From Distichodus sexfasciatus (lineage: Eukaryota; Chordata; Actinopteri; Characiformes; Distichodontidae): a stretch of 64,000 bases of DNA. A program made the position numbers and the translations under genes. This document shows, piece after piece, positions 12,301-24,554 of this stretch. The DNA lies in NCBI GenBank assembly GCA_032718565.1, contig JAVGVS010000094.1:439121-503120 (forward strand). The letters are read 5' to 3'. Below the pieces are notes generated by a model. That model saw nothing but the letters and a program-made list of their open reading frames with translations. It did no database searches and was not told the origin of the DNA. Positions within the stretch are counted from its first letter, which is position 1. Every line of letters starts with the position of its first letter.

Positions 12301-15300
12301 GTACAAGCAAACACTTATTTATCACATATTTGATAAATATGTGATAAATAATTTGACATATCCAAAGCTCTTAAAATGCCCTGAGCTGTGTTCACACTAC
12401 ACAAGGTTGTTTTAGAGTAATAAGAAGACAAACGGCAAATTCCCCCAAACTGTCAGGTAAGCAAAATGAGCTGATTTAGGATCTAGTCAGTTCTGAAGTA
12501 ACTTTTTCTTGTCAGAATGTTATTTTGTAGATCAAATGTGACCCGATCTGCCGTAATGAGTCGGAAGTCGGCGTTCTATTTATCTAGATACGGGCCAATT
12601 ATGTTGACAAACATCAAAAATAGCGATTTTTCTTTTTTCGTCTTATATGAAAGAAAAGGTCTTCAAAATTAATCAAAAAAATCGATATTTTTGTGATGCT
12701 TTTCAACATAATCGGCCCGTATCTAAATAAATAGAACGCCGACTTCCGACTCATTACGGCAGATCGGGTCACAAATGGAACAGTTGGTGTAGCAAACAAC
12801 GGTGTAGGTCAGGGATGTCCAGCTCCAGTACTGGAGTGCCGTTATCCTGGAGGATTTCCATAATTTCAGGTGAGCTTCCACCTGAGACAAGTGGTGAATC
12901 CCATTTCACTCCAAATGGAAGGATAGAAAATATTTCCCAGAATGCCCTGCGAAAAACTATCAGCAAGATGACTGCGTAACCAAGACATATAAATGTATGT
13001 AATTTATCCGTTAATAAAGGATTTAAAAGTTTAAAAACTGTATTGTGTAGTCCAGTTGAACCATCATTGTTGAGACCTTGAGCAAAACCAAAGCAATGGT
13101 GTTGACCTCACTCAAGGGTCTGAAAATGGAGCGACCAAAGTTTGGCAGGAGCCACAAATCCTGAGTGAAACCCCTACATTAACTGCAGGGTCAGCTCCAG
13201 GTCAGGTCATTAGACTCACGTTGTTACACTGAGTTGGGCAGGTCGATTTTCGGTCACTCTTGTCACTGGAGTTTTTCTTGCCTTCCTCAGAGCAGAGTCC
13301 ACCCTGAACCGCCTCGAACAGCACGGGGTTCAAATCCCCGTACTCTCCTGATGCAACCTCAATGACTGCAGATGCAAAGATGGAGGGATTATGAGTGGCA
13401 GAATCTACTCTGTGAGATAAAAATGGGAGCTCTGTACTAGACATGGTACGATACCGTTTTTAGATCTCCAAAACTGATATTGATACTGTAACTTTGGATA
13501 TCTGCTGATATGATACAAATCCAATACAGTCTCTAAGTCTTTTTAAAACAGAAAATAAGTCATGTCTGGCTGAGTTTTAGGACATATTTGGCTTAAATAC
13601 TGTTTTCCAAACTAAAACTATGTAACAATTACACACCCATACTGTATGTATATGCTTAATTGTTTATTATTAAAATGACATGTCAAAAATTACATTCACA
13701 GATCGGCTCCATAGACTGGGCCAATGCCACCGATACCCGATCAAGCTATTTGAGTGGTTATCGGACCGATATCCCATCCATGTATCGGATCGGTGCATCT
13801 CTACTCTGTACCTTTGCCCGTAACTTTGCAGTTTGTTTGTTTGTCTGCAGTGATGTTGAAGTTTCTCTGAGACATATTCTAGTTCAGAACATAGACACTA
13901 CCTGGCAATACAATTTATCAACATTTACCAGAGTTATAGGAAACGTTACAGAGCTCCCTTTTTTGACTCGCAGTACTGACAGAGTAAAAACACAAACTCC
14001 AAACGTACTGAAGTCAGCAGGGTTGTGGTAGGTGGGGCAGTGTAAGCCGAGGTTCTTCAGGTAGGGGATGAGATTTGGGACGGTGCCCTTATATATGCAC
14101 TGGCCCTGACTTAGAATGTAAAGCTAGAAGAACGAGAGAACGAAGAGATTCATTATATCAATATTAAATGTTACAAACCTTACCAAAAAGTCCAAATTTA
14201 TTGACTATGTCAGTGCTAGTATTGTAGTTCTCGGGACCGGTCTCGACACCACTTTTTGAAGGTCTCATGGACTCAACCTTAGAGGACTGGGGATTTTATT
14301 TTGAGACCAGCCAAGGACATAACTCTAAGAATATTACTACAGTAATTTTCCGACAGTGTGAAACAGATGCACACATTTTGCGTTGTTTATTAATTAGTGT
14401 TCTAATAATGCAGAATCTCTTTAACTTACAGAAACCACACACATCAACTTACCGGACATTATATTCATTCATTCATTCATTCATTCAAGGCATTAATTAC
14501 ATTATTCACAATGTAAACACGTGTTAGCACTCACGACTGTCATATGGAATGCCAACACTCACCAAAACATAGTTCTCTTCCAGAAAGGCCAAAAGTGGCT
14601 CATTTTAAAGGCCAAAATGAGTCCAAATTAGCTCAAAATTACCCAAAACTTTAGTATTTCTTCATTTCCAATTAATCTGATTTTTTCCCCATTTATTAAT
14701 GTTAGAGAGTTATTCAATAGGGACAAATAAATATAGAAAACTGCATTATTTGTTTTCAGATAATTTTTTTCTGTATTCAGATGGATTCCAAATGGATAAA
14801 GAAGTGTTTCCGCCTGGCACTAACCTTATTTTTCCTCTTAGTACTAAGCCATAGACTGTCTCTGTGCAATAACAACGCTGCAAGTCCATAAAACACACTG
14901 TTCTTACTATTTCTAGTGGTTATATCTACAGTTTCAGCACTTTTATGCTACATAAAGTTACATTATAGATATGTAAAACATCAAATATTGAATAAATATG
15001 TTTAATGTAGCTTAGTGTTTGGTTGCTTTGTTCCGTGATGTGGTGTAAAACATGCATAGGTTTATAGAAGAAGACTTTTGAGTAAGAGCAGTATACTTTG
15101 AGTACTAGTTCACAAGTAATTATTGTTTTGTATAAACTGTTAATTCTGCAAGTTAGTGTAATAAAACTTTGATCAACTTAACTGAGAGTAAACATACTTA
15201 GAAAAAAGTGCACTAATACACTTGAGTACACTTCTTTTTCGTAAGTAACTAGTCCACTACCTTGTCAAACATCTCGAAGAGTTTGGCGCTGGGCTGGTGG

Positions 15301-15671
15301 ATGGTGCAAATGATGGTTCTTCCTCCCTGAGCCAGTGACTTCATCAGAGAAACCACCTGGAAGCAGGAGGCACTGTCTAGACCACTAACACACACACACA
15401 AGGAGAAGAGACATTAAAGATAAAAGGATGGGGTTTAAAAGGTCATGGTTAGGGTTTAGAGGGTCAAAGTTCTTGTTCAATGACTTTGTAGTTATTTTTG
15501 ATTTTGTTTTTGAAAGCACCTGGTGGGTTCGTCGAAGAACATGACGGGCGGATTGTTGACCAGCTCCAGCGCGATGGCCAGCCTCTTACACTGACCTCCG
15601 GACAGAGAGTTTGTTCGTGTGTGAGCGCACTCCTGCAAGCCCAAAGCGGTGAGGATCTCATTTACCTGCAC

Positions 15672-15710
<39 letters not shown>

Positions 15711-18700
15711 CGCAAACTTCAATCATTATTGAAAAACGTTAATAATAGTGTGTAGCAGATCGGTGTTGATCCACAATCAGCAGAAATCCTTCACCACCTG
15801 CACCTCAATCGTGGATTATCATGTTTTGACTCACCAGCTCCTTCTTCACTTCAATGGTCTCGTTCAGTTTGAGGTTGGCTGAGACCTACAAGAAAGTAGA
15901 AAGAGACATTGAGACCGCGCTTGGCGACGGTACCTTACTCATGAGTACCTCAGTGGTACCTTTACCAGTCTGGGATTCGAACCAGCGACCCTCTGATCAC
16001 GGGGCGAACTCACAAACCATTTCACTACCAACTGCACTAACTGATGAGATTGAGGATCTTAGCACAACGTAGCAGTGATGTATAGTAACTTCACATAGCT
16101 GTGTGTAGAGGTTGTAAGGCTCAAGTGTGTGTGTGTGTGTGTGTGTGTGACTCACCATCATGGCCTCTCGTGTGGTGAGGTGAGGCAGCAGCATGTCGTC
16201 CTGCATGATGTAACAGGACATTTTCCGGAAAGTGCGGAGTTCTCGGGGTCGGCCGTTCACCAGGATCTGACCCTCCATGCCCGTCTCTCTGAAAGAGAAA
16301 AGAGAGTGAAGCGCCACACGGGGAATGAGAGGAGGGAAACGAAAGAGAGACGGAGAAGGAGAGATAAAACGGATGACAGAAGGAGAGGCCAGCTGTGTGC
16401 CGGACTGATAATGGTTATTAAGCATTAAGAGGGAACAGGGATGATGTCAACAGGTGCAATAATGAATATGCATCACCTGGATCTATCCATCCATTCCTTC
16501 ATCCACCCATCCATATTCACACACTCACCTGTATCCATTCATCCATCTATCCGTCAATCAACAATCACACCCTCACCTCTATTCATCCATACATCAGCAT
16601 TCACACACCCACCTGGCCATCTATCCATCCATCCACCTAGTAGCATTCACACACTCACCTGCATCCATCCATCCATCCATCCCTCAGCGTTCCCTCGCTC
16701 ACCTGTATCCAGCCAGGATGTTCATCAGGGTGGATTTACCGGCTCCTGAGGGCCCCATGATTCCGATCAGCTCTCGGCTGCAAAACTTCCCAGAAAGACA
16801 CTTCAGCAGAGCCTTGCAACCTGCACACACACACACACACACAGATTTTCTCTAAACTTAATATACACAAAGCATTACACTGTGTTCTAATCCTCACTCC
16901 CGGTAGTGACAGTCAACAACCTTGATTCAAATTTTAACTGATGATGATAACACAGGTTTAAAATTCGGCTGGTGAAAAGAGGTGATTAAACTGGGAGAAG
17001 TTAAATATAGTGAATGCACAGTGAGTCACACGTACAGCTGAGGCCTTGAGGAGTGACGCTGATCCCCCTCACACTCCCACCAGCTCAGGCTGCTACCCAT
17101 TTCAGCTCCATTAATTAGGGAGTGTGTGTGTACACTGTATTTAGGGGATTGTGAGGACTTGCTAAAATCCCCTAAAAGATGGGAACAACTGGTTACAAAT
17201 AAGATTAGGGGTTAGGGGTTAAGGGTGTAGCTGTAGAATGATTTGCGTCTTGCCATTATGAGAGTCAGTGGAAGCACCTCATAAAGATAGTAATATAAGA
17301 GAGTGTGTGTGCTGTGCCCTCCATCGTCACCTGACTCTCTCACTGTCGTCCCTCTGCTGTGTTACAGTGAAAAAGAGAGAGAGAAAGACCCGGTCACAGA
17401 CCCATCACACCCCCCCTTATAATTTCCTGTGTGTGTGTGTTTCTGGCGCGCTGATGATTCAGCGTTACACTGCACGTATTGCATACTGATCAGCTGTACC
17501 CTGGGTTCTGGTGCAACTAATAAACTGTAATAACCTCCAATTTAGCTCCCTGTGTCACGGTGATGTCACTCTATTCACCAGCACATCCACTAAATAGATC
17601 TTTATATCTGTGTCTCTATTACCAAACAAGAACCACCCCCAGACTGCAGAACAGGCCGGATCCCAGTTTACAACCAGTGTCACGTTTTCATTCATTAATT
17701 CATTCATCATCCAAACCGCTTAATCCGTCGTGGCGGGGACAGGAGCTTATCCCGGGAATTACGGGTGCAAGGCGGGTGCCAAACCTGTCACATTTTTCCA
17801 TTGAATTTGGCTTCGAACCAGGGGAAACCAGTACTAAAACCATTGCTGGTCTGGAACCAAGATACCTTTTTCCACTGCGCTGGTGCTCAGCTGGTGCTGA
17901 AGATGGGAATCAGCGAGAACTGGTCAGGTTTTCCTCTGACTTAAGAGTGACCACATCATAATGTTCTTGGTTCTAAAGTCGCAAAGTTTTATTGCCAATG
18001 ATGAGCAGACTTTGCAGCACCAATTTTTTCAGTGTTTGGTTCCAAATTGAGAACCAGAACTGGCAGCAGTGCAGTGGAAAATGGGCCCAGTAAGAACAAC
18101 AGCAAATATCTTAATATACTGTATCTTAGTTAACAGCTTGAAACTCTAGTTAGGTAAGAAGTCACATTTATGAGGTGGTACAAAGCCCCAAATTCCTTCT
18201 GCTATTGCACAGTGAATAAATATATTCATAACGGTTTGGATTTCTGCAGTAATGAGAGAACAGCTGCACGTTCAAAAAGGAAGAACACCCTCTTCGAAGA
18301 TAATTTTAATCTAGCTATTCTTTTCAGTCTGTGTTTAATTTGACAGATGAAATGCTCTCGCGTGGAGATCTCAAGAAAGTCACGTTCTGGTAATACAATG
18401 AATGAATAGCGAGCTAATCAAATACAGACGCTCTGAGGAGGAATATCAATTCATTTTCAGCAGATGAGCGGATGTCGAGTCGAACACTTCAGGGTAAGGA
18501 GTGAGCTGCTGAATTCAGTGTGTGCCAATTTTTATGGTTATTAGTATGTCATTTTTTTAAACTAAAATGCAGATAAAAAATGTAAAAATACATTATGACG
18601 GCTCTGAAATCTGTTTCGTTAGACATCGCAAGTTTGTCCAATCAACTCTGAAAGCACATTCTGACACAGAAGCTAGGATCTGTCTGTACTTTTGTCGTTA

Positions 18701-19887
18701 AGAAAAGGATTCTCAGAATTAAACATACGCCAAAAGACCTTTAAATCTTTATTCGTTATTCTTACAGCAAACAAATACGGGTTACGGAAAACTTTGATAA
18801 ATAATCATCAGTATCGGTATCGGCCCTGAAACAACCATATCGATCGATCCCTTGTGAGGGTTTGCGTATATTTCTGAGGTTGTGAGGAGCTGAAAAGACT
18901 GAAAAAATTACGATTTACCCAATTTTTATGGCTATGTGGGGAAGAGTTCTCACACACGCTCAATAAGAGTGTGTTAAGTGTGTGTGTGTGTATGTGAGAG
19001 AGAGAGAGCATATGTCATCTTTATGTGTTTTTGTGCAATTGCTTGTGACCGTGTTATTCAGTGTTATTTATACCTGGTGTGTGTAACGTGTGTACATTAA
19101 TTTTCATTGCACATTTGTGTTATGTGATATGTGTGTGTGTGGACGTATGTGTGTTCTTGGTGCTAGCGGACACTCTGCTGCTGGAACAGACTGGGATGTG
19201 CAGGTCTACATAGCTATGATGTCAGCATTGACCAATCACCAACCAGCCTCCAAGTACTGCTGCTAGGGCAGACGTTTGTGTGTGTGTGAGAGAAAGAGAC
19301 AGTGTGTGTGTGTGTGAGAATACTGAAAAATGATCAAATCAGAGCTCTAACAAGGGCACGATTTTGGTGATGTCTTCTAGCAAGGGCAAGAAAAAGAGCA
19401 CAAACACGCAGTACATAATGTTATTAAAGGGACAGCCTGCACTATTGTGTGTGTGCATTTGTGTGTTGAAGAGTGTATGGCTTCTTGCGTGTGTGTGTGT
19501 GCATGCTTACATGCTTGGTTGTGTGTTTGCCAGCGCCGTCATGAGTGTGTGTATTTTTAAGAAAAGGGTTGCCCAAAGTGTTTATATTTGTGTGTGTTTA
19601 TACCAGGGTTTGTTCCCGTGTGTGTGTTTGCATATTTGTGTCCATTTTTTATATATTTTTGTTTGGCATCTAACATGTTTATTTGTGATGATTTTTGGGG
19701 GCTCGACACCGGCAGACTGGGGCCGGACCCACTTTTGTGGACTAAAACGGACGCCTCTTGAATTCCCAATAATTAAGGTAAAATATGTCAGGCTAGGTTT
19801 TAGTTAAGTAGCACAGCAGACAACTCAGCAGTGTCGGAGAGCGGGACTGAATTATTCACCATGTCTAAAAGTCTGCTGAGTGCAGCA

Positions 19888-19924
<37 letters not shown>

Positions 19925-20990
19925 AGAGTGAGGGAGAGGGGTAGAGTGGGGCGGAAGAGTGGTCAAACGCCTCAGGATAGGGTATGTGTGTGATATACAG
20001 ATGCACGGGCCACAAACAGCAAACAAATCAGAAAAACAGAGAGAGATTACCAAAAAATCAAACGTATTGATCCCAGTAGAGAGTGAGCAAAAACATTGGC
20101 TTTTGTGTCGCGGTGAGGAAACACACATTATGTCCTGACACCAAATCTCGGCCTCAGCACAAACTACAAAACTATGATTTAAGAGCACAGTAGAAACAGA
20201 GGGAGTGTATTTTGTTCCACAAGCAGCCCATTGTGAGTCCGTACGTCCAGCTTTAAAACGCCAGCTTTAGCTGCTCTGGGGCAAATAAACAAAGCGGCGG
20301 AGCTGAGATTTGTGCAGGACCATGCAGCATCTGAAATGCATTTTATTACAGGCATGAGCATCTACAGTGTCCAGAGTGGCGTCACAGTACGTATGATGTG
20401 TGATCAATGTTTTCATCTTAGATTGAAGACATGTCCCAAAAAAGGAGGGTTTTCAAAATTCTTTTAATGTTGCGTTCTGAGTTAGTTAAACAACTGTATA
20501 TATCAGTAATACAACACGCATGCAGAAATGTTTGCATAACAGCGCTCTTCAGCGTTTGTAGCTTCTGTTCTGAGCTAGGAGCCAATCTCAATGAGAGGAA
20601 ACTGTCAAAATCTTGCTAAAAATGACGTTTAATTTATTTTACCGATTACATTTTTGGAAGTGGCACCTGAACGGCACTGGCACCAAGGTGGTGGGAAAGA
20701 GGAGATTCATTCTTATTTTTGACGTTTTTATCACGATGGCGATAAATCGGCGCTGCATTACCTCTTCTCCTCCAGCAGGGGCCCTCGTGGATGGTGTAGG
20801 AGATCTCGGTGAACTCCACGTCCACGGCCGAGCGCCGGGGCAGGTGAGAGAACCGCTGCGCCTCGGTGATGTGGTTCTCCACCTTCTTCAGGTGTGTGAG
20901 CAGCGCAGCGTCCGGAGGGGCCACGCCCGGCCGCTTGGGCTCCTCCATCGGGATGGAAACCGTGCCCTGGTCTAACGATCTCTCGGCCAT
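9363..20990 (-). CDS. abcg4: ATP-binding cassette half-transporter Abcg4, complete CDS
   Basis: Fourteen coding exons: 20990-20762, 16820-16703, 16288-16156, 15885-15835, 15665-15520, 15384-15261, 14123-14009, 13365-13220, 12242-12144, 12061-11893, 11666-11566, 11127-10969, 10012-9894 and 9588-9363. They total 1935 nt (644 aa plus stop; human ABCG4 is about 646). The N-terminal nucleotide-binding domain shows Walker A GPSGAGKST (99-107), signature LSGGQ (198-202) and Walker B VMFFDEP (218-224, D222/E223). Exons 9-14 encode the membrane domain (HLCIGVLIGLLYL, GFLFFSMLFLMFAALM, ATFVGPVTAIPVLLFSGFF and others). The C-terminus LVLRYKVKSER is ABCG4-like rather than ABCG1-like. The start MAERSLDQ lies 9 nt inside its exon, after a CAG acceptor, so at least one upstream 5' UTR exon exists. 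The family forms dimers that export sterols to HDL, mainly in neural tissue (family knowledge). Introns carry several transposons. Confidence 0.97.
10182..10723. mobile_element. Foldback Tc1/mariner-type MITE in abcg4 intron 12
   Basis: The element starts tacagtactatgcaaaag and ends with the reverse complement form ttttgcacagtactgta, with TA at both outer ends. The inverted arms are long: about 10182-10395 against 10528-10723. They share, in opposite orientation, the phrases caatatttggtgtgacc and gtgcacttgca. The centre (10440-10530) holds short direct repeats of ataatcctacaaaa. No transposase is encoded. Confidence 0.8.
12537..12773. mobile_element. Near-perfect long hairpin element in abcg4 intron 8
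   Basis: Bases from 12537 (tgtgacccgatctgccg) are matched by their reverse complement ending at 12773. The outer 58 bp of each arm differ by about one base, and pairing continues with a few changes for about 100 bp around a short AT-rich loop near 12655. No open frame of note is present. This is a foldback MITE of unknown superfamily. Confidence 0.85.
13437..13803 (-). mobile_element. Non-autonomous hAT-like element in abcg4 intron 7
   Basis: The right end reads tatcggatcggtgcatct on the plus strand. This is the reverse complement of the left end of the element at 41202 (caccgatctgatacgtgg), including the following ggatatcggtccg block. The left end (gtacgataccg) resembles the other terminus of that family. 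It is about 0.37 kb long with no coding sequence. Confidence 0.6.
14456..14489. repeat. (ATTC)n microsatellite
   Basis: About eight consecutive attc units lie in abcg4 intron 6. Confidence 0.8.
15669..15705. repeat. (CA)n at the abcg4 exon 5 acceptor
   Basis: On the coding strand this is a TG run that ends in gtgtgtgcag directly before exon 5. It takes the place of a normal pyrimidine tract. A similar run (16822-16843) precedes exon 2. A GT/CA run at 16126-16149 follows the exon 3 donor. Confidence 0.85.
15908..16055 (-). repeat. tRNA-derived SINE, copy 1 (abcg4 intron 3)
   Basis: The plus strand shows ctcatgagtacctcagtgg, a reversed B box (gggattcgaacc) and atcacggggcgaac. These are the reverse complement of the SINE head seen intact at 24905. 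The tail is missing. Confidence 0.75.
16471..16705. repeat. Minisatellite of CATCC and TCACCTG units in abcg4 intron 2
   Basis: Irregular units of 30-50 bp combine catccatccatcc with cacactcacctg. On the coding strand the repeated core reads cag-gtgagtgtgtgaatg, which resembles the real exon 2 donor (gatacag-gtgagcg at 16703). Donor-like cores lie at about 16523-16531 and 16653-16661, with weaker ones at about 16471-16480, 16571-16580 and 16608-16616. Confidence 0.75.
17690..18100. repeat. Two adjoining dispersed repeat fragments in abcg4 intron 1
   Basis: Positions 17690-17780 (ccaaaccgcttaatccg, gagcttatcccgggaa) match a retroposon tail common in fish. Positions 17785-18095 begin with a tttttccattga motif and end near the inverted motif cagtggaaaatgggcc, and are rich in 'ggaaccag'. 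They look like a non-autonomous DNA element. The family names are not certain. Confidence 0.45.
18100..20761. other. abcg4 intron 1, part without gene
   Basis: No conserved frame was found. The stretch holds GT/GA-rich low complexity around 18960-19020 and 19270-19320 and a (CA)n run at 19887-19921. A fragment near 18805-18850 (gtatcggtatcggcc) resembles a hAT terminus. Confidence 0.55.
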
Positions 20991-22687
20991 GCCGACCACC
21001 TGAAACACAGCGAGATCCCAAAAATTCATCAATTATCCGTGATGGCCAGGGTCAACGACGTCTATTGTTATCCCATTTTTATTCCACACTTTTTCTGACC
21101 CCTACTTTTCATGTGGCCTATAGCAGTAAGGGGTGCTTATATACACGTTTTTGATACGTGCACTCGTTCGTGAGTTCTGTCCATTTTTTTGTGCGTTGTC
21201 CCCCCATAGACTAACATGGAGCTCAAATCTCGACATCTCACTGAGCAGCCCCCGTTCTTCACAAAGTCACCACATTCGACATGATTCAAGTGCCCATGAG
21301 ACTCTTCTCATATTTGTGACCGTCATGACCCACACTTCTCTTTTTCATTCTTTTACTCTGTCGTTTATTTTTCCCTTAGGAACCCATCATTTTCTCTCAT
21401 TAGGAATACACAGGATTTCGAAAGCTTTCTTGTTTTTCACACAACAGTCAGCACGGTTCTTATGCCACCTCAGACCACCTCACTGAACACACATCTCAAT
21501 CTGTTTCCACACGCACTCATCTTTTTCTCATTTTTATCATCCCTCGTTCTTTACCCATTCACTTCAATGCATTTCGAGTATTTCGGTTTTCATCTCACGG
21601 CCACAAAACAATCACATTGGTGTTTTCTTGTGGAAATGCATCTCAAGTTTAAAGCTCTATTTCTTTGAGTTGAAGAAGAAGAAAAAGAAGAAGACTGGGC
21701 CTCGTTCTGCCAGTGTTTTCACAAATTCACCAATAAATGTGTTTTTCATAAATGTATTGTTAAGAAATTGAAATCTTATAATATTATACAATTGAAGAAT
21801 TGAAGAAAACCTAATAACCCAACTAGGATGTTCTCTTTAACTAGAATTTTTATGCAGCAGCCAGAAAATCACCAAGCAGTGTTATTATGACATAATCCAG
21901 GGGTTTTCAACTGGTTCCATCCCAGGGACCACCACTCAGACTAAGCAGTAGCCCACAGCTGACCACTGTGAGTGTGTGTATAATATCTATTATTTTTAGA
22001 TATTTGGATTAAATTCATTATCCATAAAGATGCCAAAAGCATCTGTAAATGTTTTGAAAATTTACTCAAATTAAATCATTTTAAAATTGATTTCAGTGGT
22101 AAAAGTGGATTGTATGTCACACAGCACCTGTAACGCTGGCGCGGAACACTAGCAGAATGCAGATGCAGAATTGTTCACATCTGCATCGATTATGTGATTA
22201 ATTTCAACACCCCTTGTCATTTAGACACATTATGTAAGTCTTCGTTGGGCTGGCCACAAATGTTTTATTATTACATATTTTTAATTAGTCATGAACAAAC
22301 TATTTCTGCTGATTTGCAGCCCGTCTTCTTATCTCAATGCTTTACAGTGTTGTCATGCAGACCTCAAGCGAGTAGCGGTGTCTGAGACAAAAATATTCTA
22401 CACTAAAGTGTGCTTGACTCTGCAGATTTACAACACACAAGTCACAAGGGATCCAAAGAAAAGAGTCGTCCTGTCATGAGGTGGAATTTATCTTCTCCCC
22501 ACTGCTGAAAGACAATCTTCCAAATAAAACACTCAAGAAAATTAGCTTGATTGGAGTTTTAAGCAGACGGTTTTGGATTCGCAGCAGTTTCGTTTTAGCC
22601 CGAGACTTGAACACAAAAAGGCACTAATCCCAAGCACTATTAGCATCTAGACCGACTTTACCAGGGCCTGAAGCTGGAATATTGGGG

Positions 22688-23805
22688 GCAGTTGGTGGCA
22701 GTTTGCCCCGTGATCAGAAGGTCGCAGGTTCGAATCCAAGGCTGGTAAAGTTAACACTGAGGTACTCATGAGCAAGGTACTGTCCCCAAGCACTGCTCCG
22801 CGGGCGCTTGCTGGCTGCCAACTGCTCCTTCATGGATGGGTTAAATAATGCAGAGGTGGGCAAAGTAGCTAACTTCATTACTTAAGTGAAAGTACAGATC
22901 CCACTAGTCAAATGTTACTCCAATACAAGTGAAAGTCGTACAGTCAATTTTTTACTTACGTTAAAGTACTGAAGTACTTGTTTTAAAAATACTCAAGTAT
23001 TAAAAGTACATCATCTTTCACCACATTGCTGCATTATTGCCACAACACTTACAACACCTAATGTCTCTGACTAACTTGTAGAAGCTGTAGAATATGGAAT
23101 TGGTAGAATGTTACAGAATGAAACACAACCTGAACTGAGAAAGAAAACCAGTCATTAGTTTGTTTTATTAATTAATTGTAAGACTACACACCCCCACAAA
23201 ACAGCACGGTGGTGTTCTGACCCAGCTCTGGCAGTGTGTTCACACATATGTGTATGTTAATCAGGAGGACAGTGCAGTAGCTGTAAATGCAGCCTGCTCA
23301 GAACATAACATCAACATTCCAACCTGTTTAAAACCCAGCTCTACACCTCCAGCTCCATGACTTTCCAACAGTAACAATGTTAATCAAAACAGAAAACAGC
23401 AGAACTGTCTGAACTTTGTGTTATAGCTACAGTCTACAGGTGTGATGTAACCTACTGATTACTGATAGACTGTCACCTGCCAAACAACCCACCACCTTTT
23501 AGAAAAGGGGGAATAACATCCACTTTATCCACAGATTTCACAAAGTAACGAGTAACGAGAACCTTGATAGAAATGTAGTGAAGTGAAAGTACAGTATTTG
23601 CCTTTAAAATGTAGTGAAGTGGAAGTCATAAGTTTCCAAATAAAATACTACTCAAGTGAAGTACAGATACTCAACAACTCTACTTAAGTACAGTACTCAA
23701 GTAAATTTACTTAGTTACTGTCCACCTCTGGTTAAATGCAGAGGTCACATTTCGTTGTGGTGCACTGTGTGCTGTGGCGTGGTGTGGTGTGTTCACAATG
23801 ATAAA
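22688..23805 (+). repeat. SINE copy 2 interrupted by a hAT-like insertion
   Basis: The SINE head (22688-22850) includes a perfect B box ggttcgaatcc near 22728. Its sequence breaks at gggttaaat and resumes after the insertion with gttaaatgcagaggtcac (23731-23805). An uninterrupted copy at 24905-25165 shows the two halves joined at this point, which proves the order of events. Confidence 0.85.
22851..23730. mobile_element. Non-autonomous hAT-like element with cagaggtgggc termini, copy A
   Basis: It begins cagaggtgggcaaagtagc and ends ttactgtccacctctg; the ends are inverted. The terminal regions repeat 'aagtacttgaagtact'-like blocks. A second copy of about 0.86 kb is at 41539-42396 and is very similar along its whole length. 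No transposase frame is present. A clean 8-bp target duplication is not visible. Confidence 0.8.
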
Positions 23806-24182
23806 TAATCACTTTAAGGTGAGAAGGAATTAATCCGATTACAGAGTAAAATAACTGACAGACAGAGAGGTGCCTGCACTGAAGTCATGAGCTCATGGGT
23901 TTCATCAGAATCAAAACAACATTATCCAGGTCTGAATGATACCAGCATCAACGGCCTTAAAATACTCATTTATAATAAATGAGAACAATAAACCCGAGGA
24001 CATCGGGCCGCCGACCGAGACCGTACGTAATACTACGCCTCATTGGGCCAACAGGGTTAAATCTTTTACTGCTTTGTATATTGTTGTCTCAAAAAATGAA
24101 CAACTCGTTCATTTTCAACAAATAATCACTAAAATTAAAATGAAATAAACAGTTATTGGGCGCAAATATCTATATCTATATC

Positions 24183-24184
<2 letters not shown>

Positions 24185-24221
<37 letters not shown>
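24185..24221. repeat. (TA)n microsatellite
   Basis: A run of ta/tata units follows tatctatatctata. Confidence 0.85.
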
Positions 24222-24554
24222 TCAAAGCTACAAATGCAGTTGGGAAAAGGACATACCAAATTTTAGATTATTTGTTACAACTCTGCAGTTTCTGAAATTT
24301 TGATAAACCCTGCTTTTGCTGTAAACTTAAAAGCATGAAAACGCTGCTAGAGATGTCACGTGGCAAAGCGCAACACTATTACAAAATGCTATTTTTCCTC
24401 TCTTTACAAAGTCAGTATTTTCATCTAGCAGTGATTGGTGCTGAATTGGCAGAAGTGGCATCTGACTGGCTACATGCCACACTGCATCACAGTGCACTCT
24501 TAACAGCTGTGAAATGGAGTTGGAGGACGGAGTCCACCTTGGCCAAGATGAAGA

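Noticed and set aside
15908..16055. tRNA-like A and B boxes (also at 22688, 24905, 40738, 54297)
   Set aside because: They recur with the same non-tRNA body and tail, so they are SINE heads; no clean cloverleaf with an acceptor stem was found.
24327..24554. Extension of the mariner frame toward lower coordinates
   Set aside because: After the RDALRGRR block the residues do not resemble mariner in any of the three minus-strand frames, so I limited the relic to 24555-24761.
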